64,000 nucleotides of DNA, from NCBI GenBank assembly GCA_001599935.1, contig BCIJ01000028.1, forward strand, positions 39,965-103,964. The letters run 5' to 3'. The position numbers and the translations under genes are program-made. Shown piece by piece: positions 1 through 10,481 of this stretch. The notes beneath the pieces are model-generated. The model was not told the origin of the DNA. It ran no database searches and saw only the letters and a program-made list of their open reading frames with translations. Position 1 is the stretch's first letter, and every line of letters begins with the position of its first letter. This DNA is from Holtermannia corniformis. Taxonomy: Eukaryota > Basidiomycota > Tremellomycetes > Holtermanniales.

Positions 1-34
1 ATCTTAACTTGTTGTACTCTGCTTACTTGTAATT

Positions 35-110
35 AGCGTCGTCTTCCAACAGGTTAATATGCATCGAACCAATCTATCGGTTTGCTGACAGAGAGCGTCG
101 TCTTCCAACA
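35..110 (+). repeat. 17-bp direct repeat flanking a 42-bp intron-like segment
   Basis: The 17-mer AGCGTCGTCTTCCAACA occurs at 35-51 and again at 94-110. The second copy lies in the reading frame of the copia RNase H domain, just before its conserved TAEAEY motif. The 42 bp between the copies begin close to a GT (53), contain TTGCTGAC and reach an AG, so they resemble a short fungal intron. This could be a small tandem duplication or an insertion with duplicated flanks; the window start prevents deciding. Confidence 0.6.
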
Positions 111-217
111 AGTGTCACGCTTGCTACTGCTGAGGCAGAATATGTTGCACTTTCCCAAGCTTCTCGTGAGGCAAAGTGGCTGCGCAGCCTGCTAGAGTCT
201 GTTCATTGTCCCGAGAC

Positions 218-222
218 GCATG
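218..222. repeat. target-site duplication (left), GCATG
   Basis: This is the 5-bp copy directly left of the solo LTR; the matching copy is at 680-684. Confidence 0.8.
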
Positions 223-679
223 TGTGATGGCATGGGTGTCCGGTCCCTTCCTGTGAGGGCTTCGCCGAGAGAAGGCGATAGCCCGAAGGGAAGAGGCGAG
301 ATCGACGCGGCGATCGGCCTCGGGAAAGCGGGACTCTAGATCGCGCGATGCGGAAAGCTAAGTTCCGCACTCGAGGNCTCTGGAGGATCGACGAGAGAGA
401 ATAGGATGAACACTATAATATTCGAGCGATGGAGATACAACAAGAGACGAGAGAAACAAAGGGCGCGCGCAGGCGCGGCCGCACCGCCGCAGCGCACAGA
501 CAGTGGTGCGATAGCACCAGTGGCACCTCGCGAGGCGGACTCCTTCGCACCCCGCACGTGGCACGGCCATAGGCGTGACACTTCCACTACCCTACAAAAG
601 CTCAATATCGAGAGTTACTAGTAACTCTCGATCCGGACATATTCTGATCATGGACTACACATCGGCCGGAGTCGTGACA
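223..679. mobile_element. solo LTR inserted in a copia element
   Basis: A 457-bp segment begins TGTGATGG and ends GTGACA, giving the TG...CA ends of an LTR, and is flanked by the 5-bp direct repeat GCATG (218-222 and 680-684). It interrupts the copia RNase H frame exactly. There is no internal coding region, so it is a solo LTR left after LTR-LTR recombination. It contains one ambiguous base (377) and short palindromes (for example around 601-632). The LTR family was not identified; it is not obviously the LTR of the host copia element. Confidence 0.82.
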
Positions 680-684
680 GCATG
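680..684. repeat. target-site duplication (right), GCATG
   Basis: This is the 5-bp copy directly right of the solo LTR and is identical to 218-222. Confidence 0.8.
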
Positions 685-1175
685 CCACTACCATCTTTGG
701 TGACAACGAGGCCTCTCTGGTACTTGCCCGCAACCCTGTGGCCCATTCCCGGTCTAAACAGGTTGACGTGCAGTTCCATTTCATACGGGAATTGATTGAA
801 CGGCTGGAAGTGTGTGTTACACACATTGGGACGCTTGAAATGGCTGCTGACGGTCTCACCAAACCGCTCACAAAGTCCAAGTTCCTATTGTTCGTGGAAA
901 TGCTTGCTATGGCTCAGGCGAAGAGTGAATAGAAGAGTGTTCTCAAGCGGTGGGAGAAATGGCATTTCTCAGTGTGTTTACGCTAATAGAGTCTGAAGAG
1001 TGTCTTGTTCAACGCGCCTTGCGTTGGGTGGGAGTGTTGCCGTGCACCCCGCAGGCCCGGGGCCTCTCTCGCGCGCTGATCACGTAAACAATGCCAAGTG
1101 GCGTGCATGCAACTTGCAATAGACTTCGGAAATGACCCTCGGCGAAGAGACTGATGGCACATGTTTGAACAGTGA

Positions 1176-2164
1176 CTATGCGCGGCGTTCGACTTTGGCT
1201 GCCTTCTTTTGCTTGTCTGCCTTTGCCTTAGCGATATCAGCCCTACGCAATGGCATCAGCGCGAGTGCCATTCCGAATCAAACGCACTTTTGCTTCTCGA
1301 GTGCGGCTCTGTCTCGCTCTCTTTTGTCTTTGGCTTGGTTCCGAGCTGCCTCGCGTTGCATTTGGGCTGCATAAGCGACCTTTGCTGCGTTGAGATTGGG
1401 CGCCAGGAGATCCACTACAAAAGTCAGCCGTGCTAGCAGACAGGACACGGAGCTCACCTTCTTGTTGCTTTTTATATTTTTTCTTCTTCGAGTCCATCTT
1501 GAGGGCTTGCTCGATGAGTTTGCGCCTCTCCTCTGCGGCTTTCTCGTCCTTGCTCGCGCCTGCGCCAAGACGCGTACCGCCTTCCTCGTGCTGAGAGCTC
1601 GACGGCTCGCCCTCGTTATCCACGTACGCGTACTGTCGCAAGATTGCTGTTTTTTGAGCCGCAGCTAGCTCCTCGGGCGTTAACGTGTCGAGGATATTCT
1701 TGACCGTCAGCCGTTCTGCTCCTTTTGCGTCTGGAGACACTGGTGCGTGAGTCGACCAACACGTAGCACGCTTGTGGAGACGCACTCTCCTCGGGTTCCT
1801 TTTCTTGTGCGTCAGCGGCCTGCAAGCGCTCGTGCTCGGCCTGTATAGTTGCGAATAGGGCGTCCATGTCCTCTGGGATTGTCGCAGAGCTCTGAGTTGG
1901 TTGTTAGACCCAGTGGTCCGTCCAGGAGTCGACTCACATCTGACAAAAGCCCTTCTAGCATGGCCACGAAGCCCTCGCGCTTCTCGTCATGGTCCATATC
2001 CTCTTCGATGAACCGCGCGAGATATTCTGCCTTGACCACAATCAGGAACATGGCCAGCTTCCTAGGCAATTGCTCACATCGTCCTCTGATACGGCACAGC
2101 CAGCTGCTGCCAAGAGCCTCTGCACGATGCTCTCAAGCCGCTCGGCGTTCGTCTCGGTACCCAT
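1176..2164 (-). CDS. CCDC43-like coiled-coil protein
   Basis: This is a protein of about 215 residues of the conserved but poorly characterised CCDC43 family. The supporting features are an N-terminal helical segment (AEYLARFIEEDMD), a central segment with TPEELAAAQKTAILRQYAYVD, which matches the family's LLAQYADV block, and a strongly charged C-terminal coiled coil rich in K, E, R and A. The gene has five introns. Intron 1 is 2031-2077 (47 nt, GTGAGC...AAG). The others start at GTGAGT, GTGCGT, GTGAGC and GTGCGT, and all keep phase. The last exon (KADIAKAKADKQKKAA...) ends at TAG 1176-1178. I chose ATG 2164 because an upstream in-frame codon would cut into the promoter shared with DRE2, which begins 212 bp away on the other strand. 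No biochemical role can be read from the sequence. Confidence 0.75.
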
Positions 2165-2376
2165 GGTGACGGTTGATTGTTGAGCTAAGGAACGGGCTAT
2201 GAAGGGATGTCCGCATACCGCGGGTAACAATGACGTGTCGGTCACATCAGCTTCGGGTTTCAGTCCGAAAGCAGTGGCGAATGAGAAGGCGCCGAATCAA
2301 ACCTGCTTTCTTTGTCAGCTCCACAATCCTCATCCCGAGTGCATTCCAGCGACCAACAACTGACGCAGCTGCTACA

Positions 2377-3353
2377 ATGGTCACCGCTTCTCAGAACGTT
2401 GTCGTGATCGGCAGCCCGAGCAGGCTGGACGATTATCAAAAGCTCCTTCTCGACCTACAGCAGCGTGCTGGAGTGCAAGTGCAAGGCGAGATGGTGGACC
2501 GGCTTGTCGAAGGTGGTGAGTAAAGTCCTGGTGTGCGAAGATTCACGACTCACCGTCTGGCAGCAACCAAGCTGAGGGGTGAGATCCACAGCGTCGAACT
2601 CGTGCTCCCTTTGCCCCTGCCCAACACCTTGCTGCCGCTGCTGCCTCCTTCGACAGGTGTTAATGTCCACCTGCCCGAATCGACGTCAACGCCGGACCCA
2701 CTCGTGTCCGCTCTCCACCTGCAGCTCGCTCAATACTCTTTCACCCCGCGTCTGCCTACGCCGTCATCCTCAGTGATCGCATACACATCACCCCCGGCAT
2801 CGTCATCATCTATCACGGTGCCTCTTCGTCCTCTAGCTCTCCCTCGCCGATCAACTGCCAAGGCCAAGAAGGCTGCCTTGTGGGCCCTCGACTCGCCTCA
2901 GCTCCCGGACGGCGGCAAGTCTCTGCTCGAGCCGTCGGATCTCGTTCGGCCCGAGTGCGTGTACCCAGATGTGTCGGACAAGCCTGTCAAGCGGCGACGC
3001 GCATGCAAGGACTGTAGCTGTGGTCTCAAGGAGCTCGAGGATGCCGAGGAGAAGCAACAACAGGCGTCTGCGCGGCAGTTCTTTCTGGAGGGTGATGACG
3101 ATATACCCGAGGCACTCAAGGTGGCCACTGAGGGTACCGAGGCGGTATGGCCCGAGAACAGACGTGCTGAGGCAAAAAAGACGGGCTCGTGTGGGAATTG
3201 TTCACTTGGGGACGCCTTTCGCTGCCGCAGCTGTCCTTACATTGGTGTGTTGCCCGGAAGTTGTCCCATCGCATGCTAAGCGGTATCACAGGTCTTCCAG
3301 CTTTCAAGCCTGGTGAGAAGGTGCAGATCTCTATTGGTCTGGACGACATCTAG
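2377..3353 (+). CDS. DRE2: Fe-S cluster assembly protein Dre2 (anamorsin/CIAPIN1)
   Basis: Dre2 is an electron carrier of the cytosolic iron-sulfur assembly machinery; with the diflavin reductase Tah18 it feeds electrons from NADPH to the early CIA step. The product is about 290 residues, normal for the family. An N-terminal methyltransferase-like region is followed by a linker and the C-terminal CIAPIN1 domain. Two cysteine motifs are intact: ECVYP...[10 protein letters not shown], which binds one cluster, and [17 protein letters not shown], the twin CX2C motif that binds the second. There are two introns. The first follows LVEG (GTGAGTAAAG...GGCAG). The second lies inside the C-terminal motif between PYIG and [10 protein letters not shown]. 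The protein ends with the expected acidic-hydrophobic tail at TAG 3351-3353. Confidence 0.96.
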
Positions 3354-3516
3354 AGGAGGAGTCTGCACGGCGTGTATAGCAAGCTGCATATGTTGTCATG
3401 TATCGTTTTGGGCTTGGTCTTTCATATGATATCACGCTGATCACGTGTTGCGACGCGTCCTCATCACAAGTGAATCATCATGTTATGTCGCGTCGCGTAA
3501 TAGCTGTCACCATACC

Positions 3517-4755
3517 ATGCCAAAGACCTACGGAGGTTCAAGGCGACCAGCCAGTGCGCCGTACTCGTACGTATAGCTGCTTCGAAGAATCTGATGCTGA
3601 TAGTCCGAAGCGTCACGGCGGCATCATCGACGATCATCGAAACCGGAGATGCGTGAGTCCTCGTATCGATTGCGCATTCAGTTCACAGTTAATACTCCTG
3701 TCGATAGCCCACGGCGCCATTGCTTGCAATCACTGAAGCGAAGCACACTCGACAGCTTTATCTTGCGCGCTTCGCCCGCTTGCAACTTGCCAAACGCTAT
3801 TATTGCCGGTCCCAGCAAACCCAAGCTTGTACAGTCCACCGCCCAAACGCCATCAAAGCTCTGTCAGTTGCAACTCGCACGCCGCTCCCTACTACGAACA
3901 TGCACGTATTGCAACATGTCATATGTGCAAGGCGGTTCCCAAGATGAGACTGCCCATGCTCGTCATCACAAACGAGTGTCCAACGGAGTCACTTGGGACA
4001 ACGGTCGTGGGTTCGTGAAAACAGCACACTTGCCAAATAGGTCTATACTGGACGTTTCTGTCACCACTCGCCATGGCATGCAGGGTAGAATGGTCTGTCT
4101 ATCAGGTGCGGATCCAGGTCTAAAGGTACGTTGTTGTTGTGGACCTCACCTAAACTGACACGTTGCGCGCCAGCTGGCGGAAACCCTGCACATGGTCGAC
4201 ACTGTCCTTTCTGCTCCGCCCCTGCCTCCAAGCATTCTGCGACACTGCAAAGTTTTCCTCTTCCTTACGCCAGACAAACCGCTGAACGGCCGTCGAGCGA
4301 TGGACCGTGTCGGTGGCATGTGCGTTGCCCAGAGAATCAAATGGGCTCTCGAAGTGAACAAGGACACCGAAAGCCATTCACAAACCCAACAAGACAATGC
4401 GGTCGAATGCTAGTCAGTGGCTCAACGGTGGGAATGTTGAGCGTCTACTCATGCCCACCAGTTCAACACCTCTTCCTGCAACGATAGGCATACATCGAAT
4501 CTTCACTTTGCCGACATTGAGAGGTCAAGGAATTGCAGCGTGTTTGCTAGACGAAGCTTGCCGCCGGACGGTGTATGGCTGTCAAGTGAGTTTTCAGGAT
4601 CGCGATCAGGGCATAGGCTGACATAACAGCTGCGGCCCGATAGCGGACTGGTTGCATTCTCACAGCCGACGAGATCAGGCAGAGCAGTCATGGATCACTG
4701 GGGAGGAGGTCATATCAAGGTCTTTGTAGATGACGATACACAAGCGGATGCATAA
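3517..4755 (+). CDS. ECO1: cohesion establishment N-acetyltransferase Eco1/Ctf7
   Basis: Eco1 acetylates cohesin subunit Smc3 during S phase to establish sister-chromatid cohesion. The start MPKTYG resembles the usual MKTYG opening. A PIP-box-like KRSTLDSFI (PCNA binding) follows. Next is the C2H2 zinc finger CTYCNMSYVQG...HARHHKRV. The acetyltransferase fold follows in three exons: LAETLHMVD...KVFLFLTP, then GIHRIFTLPTLRGQGIAACLLDEA with the acetyl-CoA loop RGQGIA, then LVAFSQPTRSGRAVMDHWGG, matching the family's AFSQPTxxGxxLA end. Five introns are needed. The first is only about 37 nt (3567-3603) and the second only 29-31 nt (two phase-equivalent choices near 3652-3682). Those two joins are the least certain part of the model. 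Confidence 0.9.
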
Positions 4756-4841
4756 AAATATGTGACCTAACGTTTTATGCGCCGCTACTACGCCTACAAC
4801 TTGAGACTATGGATGAGCGGGGCTAGGCGTCCTGCAAGGGT

Positions 4842-6934
4842 TCAGCGACGCTCGATGCCAACATCCAATACATACCAGCTGCGATCATTGAGCGACGCTG
4901 TTTTGTGTGTCCCCCAACCCGCAGTCTTGTCCATCGCCTCGGCGCGAGACCGCGCTGGCGCAGGTACTCGGGTAATACCAGATCGGGATGAGGATGGCGT
5001 CAGAGAGCCTTTAGCTGAGCGTTCAAGCAACCGGCGAGCGGCGGGGGTCAAGGAACCAGCGTTACGCTTAGGAGTCGACGAGGGAGGCAGCATCGATCCT
5101 GGAGTTCGTGTCGAGGTGCTTCGATTCGGGCCTGGTGTCACTGCCGGTGTCGCAAAACCTTTCGCACGACGGCGCATTGACCGACTGGCGTCGTCGGCTA
5201 GCTTGCGACCAAGCTGATCTCGACGCTGGGGCTCAGGTAGACGGAACGCTGGACCGCCATCGAGTGCATCCGTGGAAGAACCGAGGGCGCGCGGCGTTGC
5301 CATCAACGTACCCCAAGTCAGGAGCTCGGGCAGTTCTGCAGGGGACGGGGAGGCGTCGACAGGCAACAGAGGATATGAATTTACGGAGGGGAGGGAAGAA
5401 GTCGATTTTCCGGGATCTAAATCAATCAACCAGTGCTCGACCTAGATCATGGTTGATACTCACAGGGTGTTCCACCAATAGCAGCCGCTATTCGACTACG
5501 CGCCGGACTCGAGACAGTCGTTCCCGAGATGCCACCGCGCACCGCAGATTCGTCCTCCATTGACGTGTTGGCGTAGACGACTCGCGGGGGGTCTTGCCGG
5601 GACTCTCGCGGCGCGAACGAGAGAGATGATGCCAGTTCGTTGTTGCGAGCAGCATCTGCATCGGCGGGAAACATCAGTGCGTTACGGGCCTGTAAGCCGT
5701 CAGCAATGCGGCACACTTGACAATCATTGCTACGCACTCTGTAGGCCCAGCCATGTGCGCCCGCTCCAGCATCACTTGATCGTAGGTCCGGCTGCCCACC
5801 CACATCCATAACGGCATCTTCGATAGCTTTACGCCGTTGACGTTCCGTTTCTCCCCGCCCACGAGCATCACCAGCGCCCGCTGCGATTTCGCGAAGTGGT
5901 ACAATCTGACCGTCGATATCAGTCAAAGCTGTTGGCGGCAGTCCGGCAGTCTTGAGAGCTCGCGTCAAATGACTATCGGGCGCGAGGTGGACTTCTCGCA
6001 GAGGTGATTTCGGCAGGAGGGATGGATCGGTGTTGATATCCGGTGCAAAGACTTCGGATCGCAAAACCACAGTGCCGTCTGCACGAGGCTCCTTGGTCTT
6101 AACAAGAGCAGTCGAAGTGGTTGCATGTGCTGTTGTTTGCAAGCTCTCCACAGCGGTGTCTGTCAGACGACCATGTACCGGAGCGGACTCGATCGCCTTG
6201 GTGGGCGAGTCGTCCTTGGCAGTTATACCTCGGGCTGCGACGAGGACACGTTCACGTCTTGCCTCCAGCCTGAGTCGGTCGTCATTTGCCTTGCGCTCAG
6301 CATCCCACGCCCACGCCCATTTCTCGCGATTCTTGGCGTTCTCCTCGTGCAGAATGGTTGAGAACGACGCATTGTCTTCAGAGGTGTACATGCGTTGGAA
6401 ATCATTGAGTGAAAGATCGGTGGCCCGTGGTGCTGGTCTCGGTCGCTTGGTTGGGCGTTGCGAGCGCGAGCGCGATGGCCCGGCCTCCAAGTCGTCATCA
6501 TCGCCAGGTCGAGCATGACGGACGTCTGGTGTGTCAAAGTAACGGCTACCGATAGGCGTTCTTTGAGATCGGGTGTAGGGGGTCCCTTCCAGGTCTCTGC
6601 TCTGCTCAGCAGCCAATGAGGCGGCACCAGACGCAGAGCGCCGTTCAGACTCTCGAGAGAGCGCGGCCAGACGCCGAATTGAGACCGACAACAGCTCGGG
6701 ATCTCGGCTTCTGAGTGCACTAAGGTATGCGTTGGTCGCGTGCAGGTGCGGCAGCTGAGGGAAGAAGTCGCGCGAGATGATATGGGAGAGGGCATCCGTA
6801 TACGTCTCTTCCTACACCACGGGTGAGACACGGCTAATGCACATGGGCACCACACTTACATCGAGCACACTCTCCTGCACGACTGTGTGTGACTGACTTC
6901 CTCCGGTTGGGACTATTGCATTTGATGCAGGCAT
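4842..6934 (-). CDS. ESS2: splicing factor ESS-2/DGCR14 (Bis1 family)
   Basis: ESS2 is a nuclear protein of late spliceosomes, implicated in accurate splice-site use. Exon 1 encodes 25 residues ending VVQESVLD. Exon 2 opens with EETYTDALSHIISRDFFPQL and HLHATNAYLSALRSRDPE, the family hallmark. It also contains LSLNDFQRMYTSEDNASF and NAKNREKWAWAWDAE, the most conserved block. The C-terminal exon has PAFRLPEPQRRDQLGRKLAD, another family motif. Total length is about 660 residues. The two introns (GTAAGT...GTAG and GTGAGTATC...TTAG) preserve phase. The gene is convergent with ECO1 (86 bp between stops) and divergent from the TFIIIC gene (162 bp). Confidence 0.93.
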
Positions 6935-7096
6935 GTTGGTTGACGTTTGTGAGTGCGCGATTGCATATCATCAAGAGGAATAAAGGACAGGTGGCGATGC
7001 GCTAGCACTCAGCTAGCAAGTTCAAGTGCTAGACGGTGGTAGCCAAGACGCTTGTTTGTCCGGTTTTGCAAGTAAAGCTCTGATCTATGTCCAATC

Positions 7097-9341
7097 ATGG
7101 CAACTGCAGACAGCTCACCGACTAGTGAGCCGGATTACCGCCTGGCGAGAACAACGTTCCTGCCAAAGACGGTCACGGACTCAATCGAATTCCCGGGTCC
7201 AGTTACATCCATTGCAGCAGCACAAATGGCGATTGACCAGCAAGACGCAGACAGTTGCTTCAATGGCGTCAACAAAGCCCTAGAACTACGTCTCAAGCCG
7301 CAAGACTCCTACAGCGTTCCAGTCAAAGGCACCGTCGTTCCCGTACAACGCCTGATTCTGCATGTACGGCGTCGCAAGAGACGTGCGGTGGCTGCGAGCC
7401 AAGAGGCAAGTGCTGCTTCCTGACGAGCTGCGACAAGTGCCAACAGTCTGCGAATAGGAACCAACACATGGCATCTTCACGGCGTCTATCATTGGGCCGG
7501 TCAACAAGACCGTGCGTTTTCGGTGTACGTGTATTCAGATCCCGAGTTGCCACCCTGTGCCAATGCTACACAGCTATGGCAGATTATCAGTGGAGCCCGA
7601 ATCCGACCGGCGATGTCCCAAAACTGGCAGAGGCCATGCGATGCTTGGATTGTACGTTGAGACCTCTCCATGAGTCAAAACAGCCTGACGACGCCCTCAG
7701 ACGACGCCATTCTCGGCCACACCTTCCCACAACCCTCCGAAACGTTTTTCGACGTGACAAGTCCCTCTGAATCAGGTTTTGGTGGCAAGTCAAGAATCGA
7801 GCTGTTCCCGCCGCCAATCTCAAGTATTCGAACGATGCCGCATGCTTACAAGTCCGTCAGCTGACGATCCGGGTATGCATGACTGATCACAACACAGCCT
7901 GAAGATCCCTTCAAGCGGTCAAATCGAAGTGGTACCGGATCACATCCACGGAGGCTTCCGTCGGCGGCTCGTGAACCGTGGCAAATACGTCGGCTTGGCC
8001 ATGCAAGTGGTGAACCACATCCATACAGCTACAGATGAGTCTGCACCACTTGTACAATGGTTCGAGCACTCTGCTGACAGGCCATTACATATACCCAAGG
8101 GTCCAGAGAAACTAGCGCCGAATAGGCAGCAGACCCTCCGCACAGACTTGATCGCGAGGTTGCAAGAGGTGCGGCGACTATTGACTTGCATGTGCTATAT
8201 GCTGACACAGTGCTAGTTACTTGAAATGAGGCCGGTGTGGGCTCGGCAAGCTTTATTGAATCAGTTGGATGTAGATGACCAACGAGATCTGATCAAGTAG
8301 GTGACATTTGATGGTTGAACCTAGCTCAAGCTGAAATCACTCGACAGTAACAAGGGCTACCTGCCGACCGTCGGATACACCTTTGCGGATGGACCCTTCC
8401 GAGGCTTGACAGTGCGCTTTGGCTACGATCCGACCATAGATGGAGAGGCAAGAAAGTATGTGGGGTTGGAGCAACGAAGGTCAGTCAGCTCACCCGATTG
8501 CAGATATCAGAAAGTACACTTCACAAACGCCCAAACGATCCGCGCCGCACGTCAGAGAGCAGGAGAAGGCGATACTGGCGACACCACGGCAAGGTTCGGC
8601 GTGGCTACCGCATGGGACGTGGATCAGATGCGTCGTGCTGAACTTGGGCAGCGCGGCCCGCTGCAGCCTTTGTATGTGCCATTAGCGTCCCGATTCAAGC
8701 TGACAGCGTAGGCGCTCACACATCTTTGACGGCAAAGAGCTGCACGGACCTCGAGGTCATTATCAGTGGTGTGACGTTGAGGATCCTTTGATTGAGAGGC
8801 TTGCAAGTGAGGCGCTTTACAGTGACAGTTGCGACGTGAGTCGTCTAACTGGAATACGCGTGTTACTGACTTGCCGTCAGCCGACGGATGGCTGGTACAC
8901 GCCACGACAGCACGACGCACTCAAGGGAATGCTGCGTCTAAAGTTTCGACACCTCGAGCAAGAGTACGCGGCTCCGGACGCGTTGTGCGATGAGCTGCTG
9001 GCCGAGTATCACGCGGCGGCAGCAGGCGCAGCCCCGGTCCGCTCTCGCAGATTGCCCGAAGCCGAGAGTGAAGCCGAGAGCAGTGACGACGACGAGCTTG
9101 CCATGCAGGCAGAAGAAGTTGCACCGCCGCTGCCGCCGCCGCGAGCATCGTCGGCTCTCAGACGTGCCGCGGAAGGTCCCAAGAAGGATCTGGCTCGGTT
9201 AGGGGGTACTCAGCCTCCTTCGCGCTATTGTAGTGCAATGATGCCTGAGCAGCAAATGGTAAGAGAGCATGTTTCTCAGCAGCCGTACTGATCTCGCATC
9301 TACAGGCTACGCGGCTGCGTCGAGAGACGCAGAAGAGTTAG
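7097..9341 (+). CDS. TFC1: transcription factor IIIC subunit 5 (GTF3C5/Tfc1/Sfc1 family)
   Basis: This is a subunit of the tau-A module of TFIIIC, which recognises the A box of tRNA genes and recruits TFIIIB. The N-terminal exon has FPGPVTSIAAAQMAI and ALELRLKPQDSYSVPV, then a basic LILHVRRRKR strand, as in the family's dimerisation/triple-barrel region. The central DNA-binding half spans several exons: RPVWARQALLNQL, LPTVGYTFADGPFRGL, VRFGYDPTIDGEARKY, FDGKELHGPRGHYQWCDVEDPLI and the DGWYTPRQHD block. A long acidic stretch (EAESEAESSDDDE) and ATRLRRETQKS end the protein. About eight short introns separate the conserved blocks; I did not fix every internal border between about 7420 and 7900. 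The length of about 600 residues is normal. Confidence 0.88.
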
Positions 9342-9444
9342 ATGGATGAGGGCGAGATGCCTTATACGTTACGTAAAGCCGATCGATGTATGTCCATAGC
9401 TGTTGCCAACTGTTGCATCAGCGCGCAAGTCGGATCGCCGGGGT

Positions 9445-10423
9445 ATGGACCTGCAGGCGCCGCAGAGCCGTGCCGCAGTGCAACGGCAACCGATGGGCGG
9501 TCAAGAGAACTTCAGACGGGCGTTGGGCGATGGACACCCGCCAACTTCAATCTCGCTGTTTGCCGCGACTTCTGCCAGCTCAGACGCAGCAGCCTCAACA
9601 TTCGTGTTTCCTACTCCGTCGGCATCGGCGAGCGAGCGTACAGCACGCTCGTCTCCTAGCTTGTATCTCATTGTGGGTAGCACCTTCAACGTTTCGTCGA
9701 GTCTACTGAGTGGCGTCATTCCAGTTTCTGGGCATCCTACTCTTCTTGCTGGCTTTCTCGGCCACCTTGACAATACGAGCGGTACGGACGCGACGGCGAT
9801 ATCGGAATGCGGTCCAGCATGCCATTGCTACAGGTGGTCCTCTGCCCGTATGGGATCCTCGTGGGTTCGGGTCGGGACTGCCGCCCGAGCTGTGGGGATT
9901 GCATCGGGATCCACTCCCTTCTGCAAGAAATCGAGCGACCAATACTTTCGGCCCAGTACCAAAGCTATGGGACATACAGAAGCAGGACTGTGGAGAGACA
10001 AGCACTGTTACGGAGGGGCGTGGACTAACTACGGCAATGTCTAGTCTTTTGGTATGTACTCGTCTTCGGCTCGAGTTTCCCGCTCACACCTGGCACTAGC
10101 CTCTCGCTGTCGCCCAGCTTGACTCCCAGCACTCAGCGCCATCAGACAGAGCTGGCGCGGTATCGCTTATGGTACCTCGCCCGCCCAGCAATCCGATGGC
10201 AGACTCCCAGCCCCCCGTGAGGCACGGTGGCCTCGCTGGCGAAGGTCACGCAATGACTACCAGTATCCTTCAACCAGTTGAAAGCCACAAGTTGGTCTGT
10301 GCCGTCTTCATAATACAACTGCCCGCAGAAACGTCGGATTCATCAATTCAGCAGGATGGCCAGGCTATTGCTTGGCAGACTGGCATGGAGTTGGCCGTTT
10401 GGCAAGGACGGACACGACTATGA
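9445..10423 (+). CDS. hypothetical single-pass membrane protein
   Basis: I do not recognise a named family. A polar, Ser/Ala-rich N-terminus beginning MDLQAPQSRAAV is spliced by a 34-nt intron (about 9676-9709, GTAGCACC...CTGAG). The join forms one continuous hydrophobic helix, LYLIVVASFQFLGILLF. A basic stop-transfer sequence RAVRTRRRYRNAV follows, then a cytosolic tail with GPVPKLWDIQ, a motif common in basidiomycete membrane proteins of unknown role. A second intron (GTATGT...CTAG, about 10052-10099) leads to a long C-terminal exon ending at TGA near 10421. The upstream TFIIIC gene ends only 104 bp before. The start codon and first intron are the weakest points. Confidence 0.55.
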
Positions 10424-10481
10424 TATCGTGGCGGCTTATAATGGTCGGTGTTGTATCACATAATAATGTAAGACGCTGCTT

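Larger units (their letters stand above)
90..932 (+). pseudogene. copia-type retrotransposon Pol, RNase H C-terminal fragment, split by a solo LTR
   Basis: The left part (about 90-222) encodes the copia RNase H signature LATAEAEYVALSQASREAKW. The right part (685-932) encodes GDNEASLVLARNP, then HSRSKQVDVQFHFIREL and a final DGLTKPL motif, ending at TAG 930-932. These are the usual last about 140 residues of Ty1/copia polyprotein. The two parts are in the same frame once the 457-bp LTR and one 5-bp target copy are removed, so the fragment was probably open when the LTR inserted. Protease, integrase and reverse transcriptase would lie left of the window. A purine-rich stretch follows the stop (about 948-963), as expected ahead of a 3' LTR, but I could not define that LTR. 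It is non-functional as it stands. Confidence 0.88.

Noticed and set aside
1725..1780. A 30-nt intron in the CCDC43-like gene
   Set aside because: It would not change frame; a 46-nt GTGCGT...CACCAG intron gives the correct frame and size.
9342..9444. ATG at 9343 as start of the next membrane protein
   Set aside because: It is out of frame with the exon leading to the membrane helix and overlaps the end of the TFIIIC gene.
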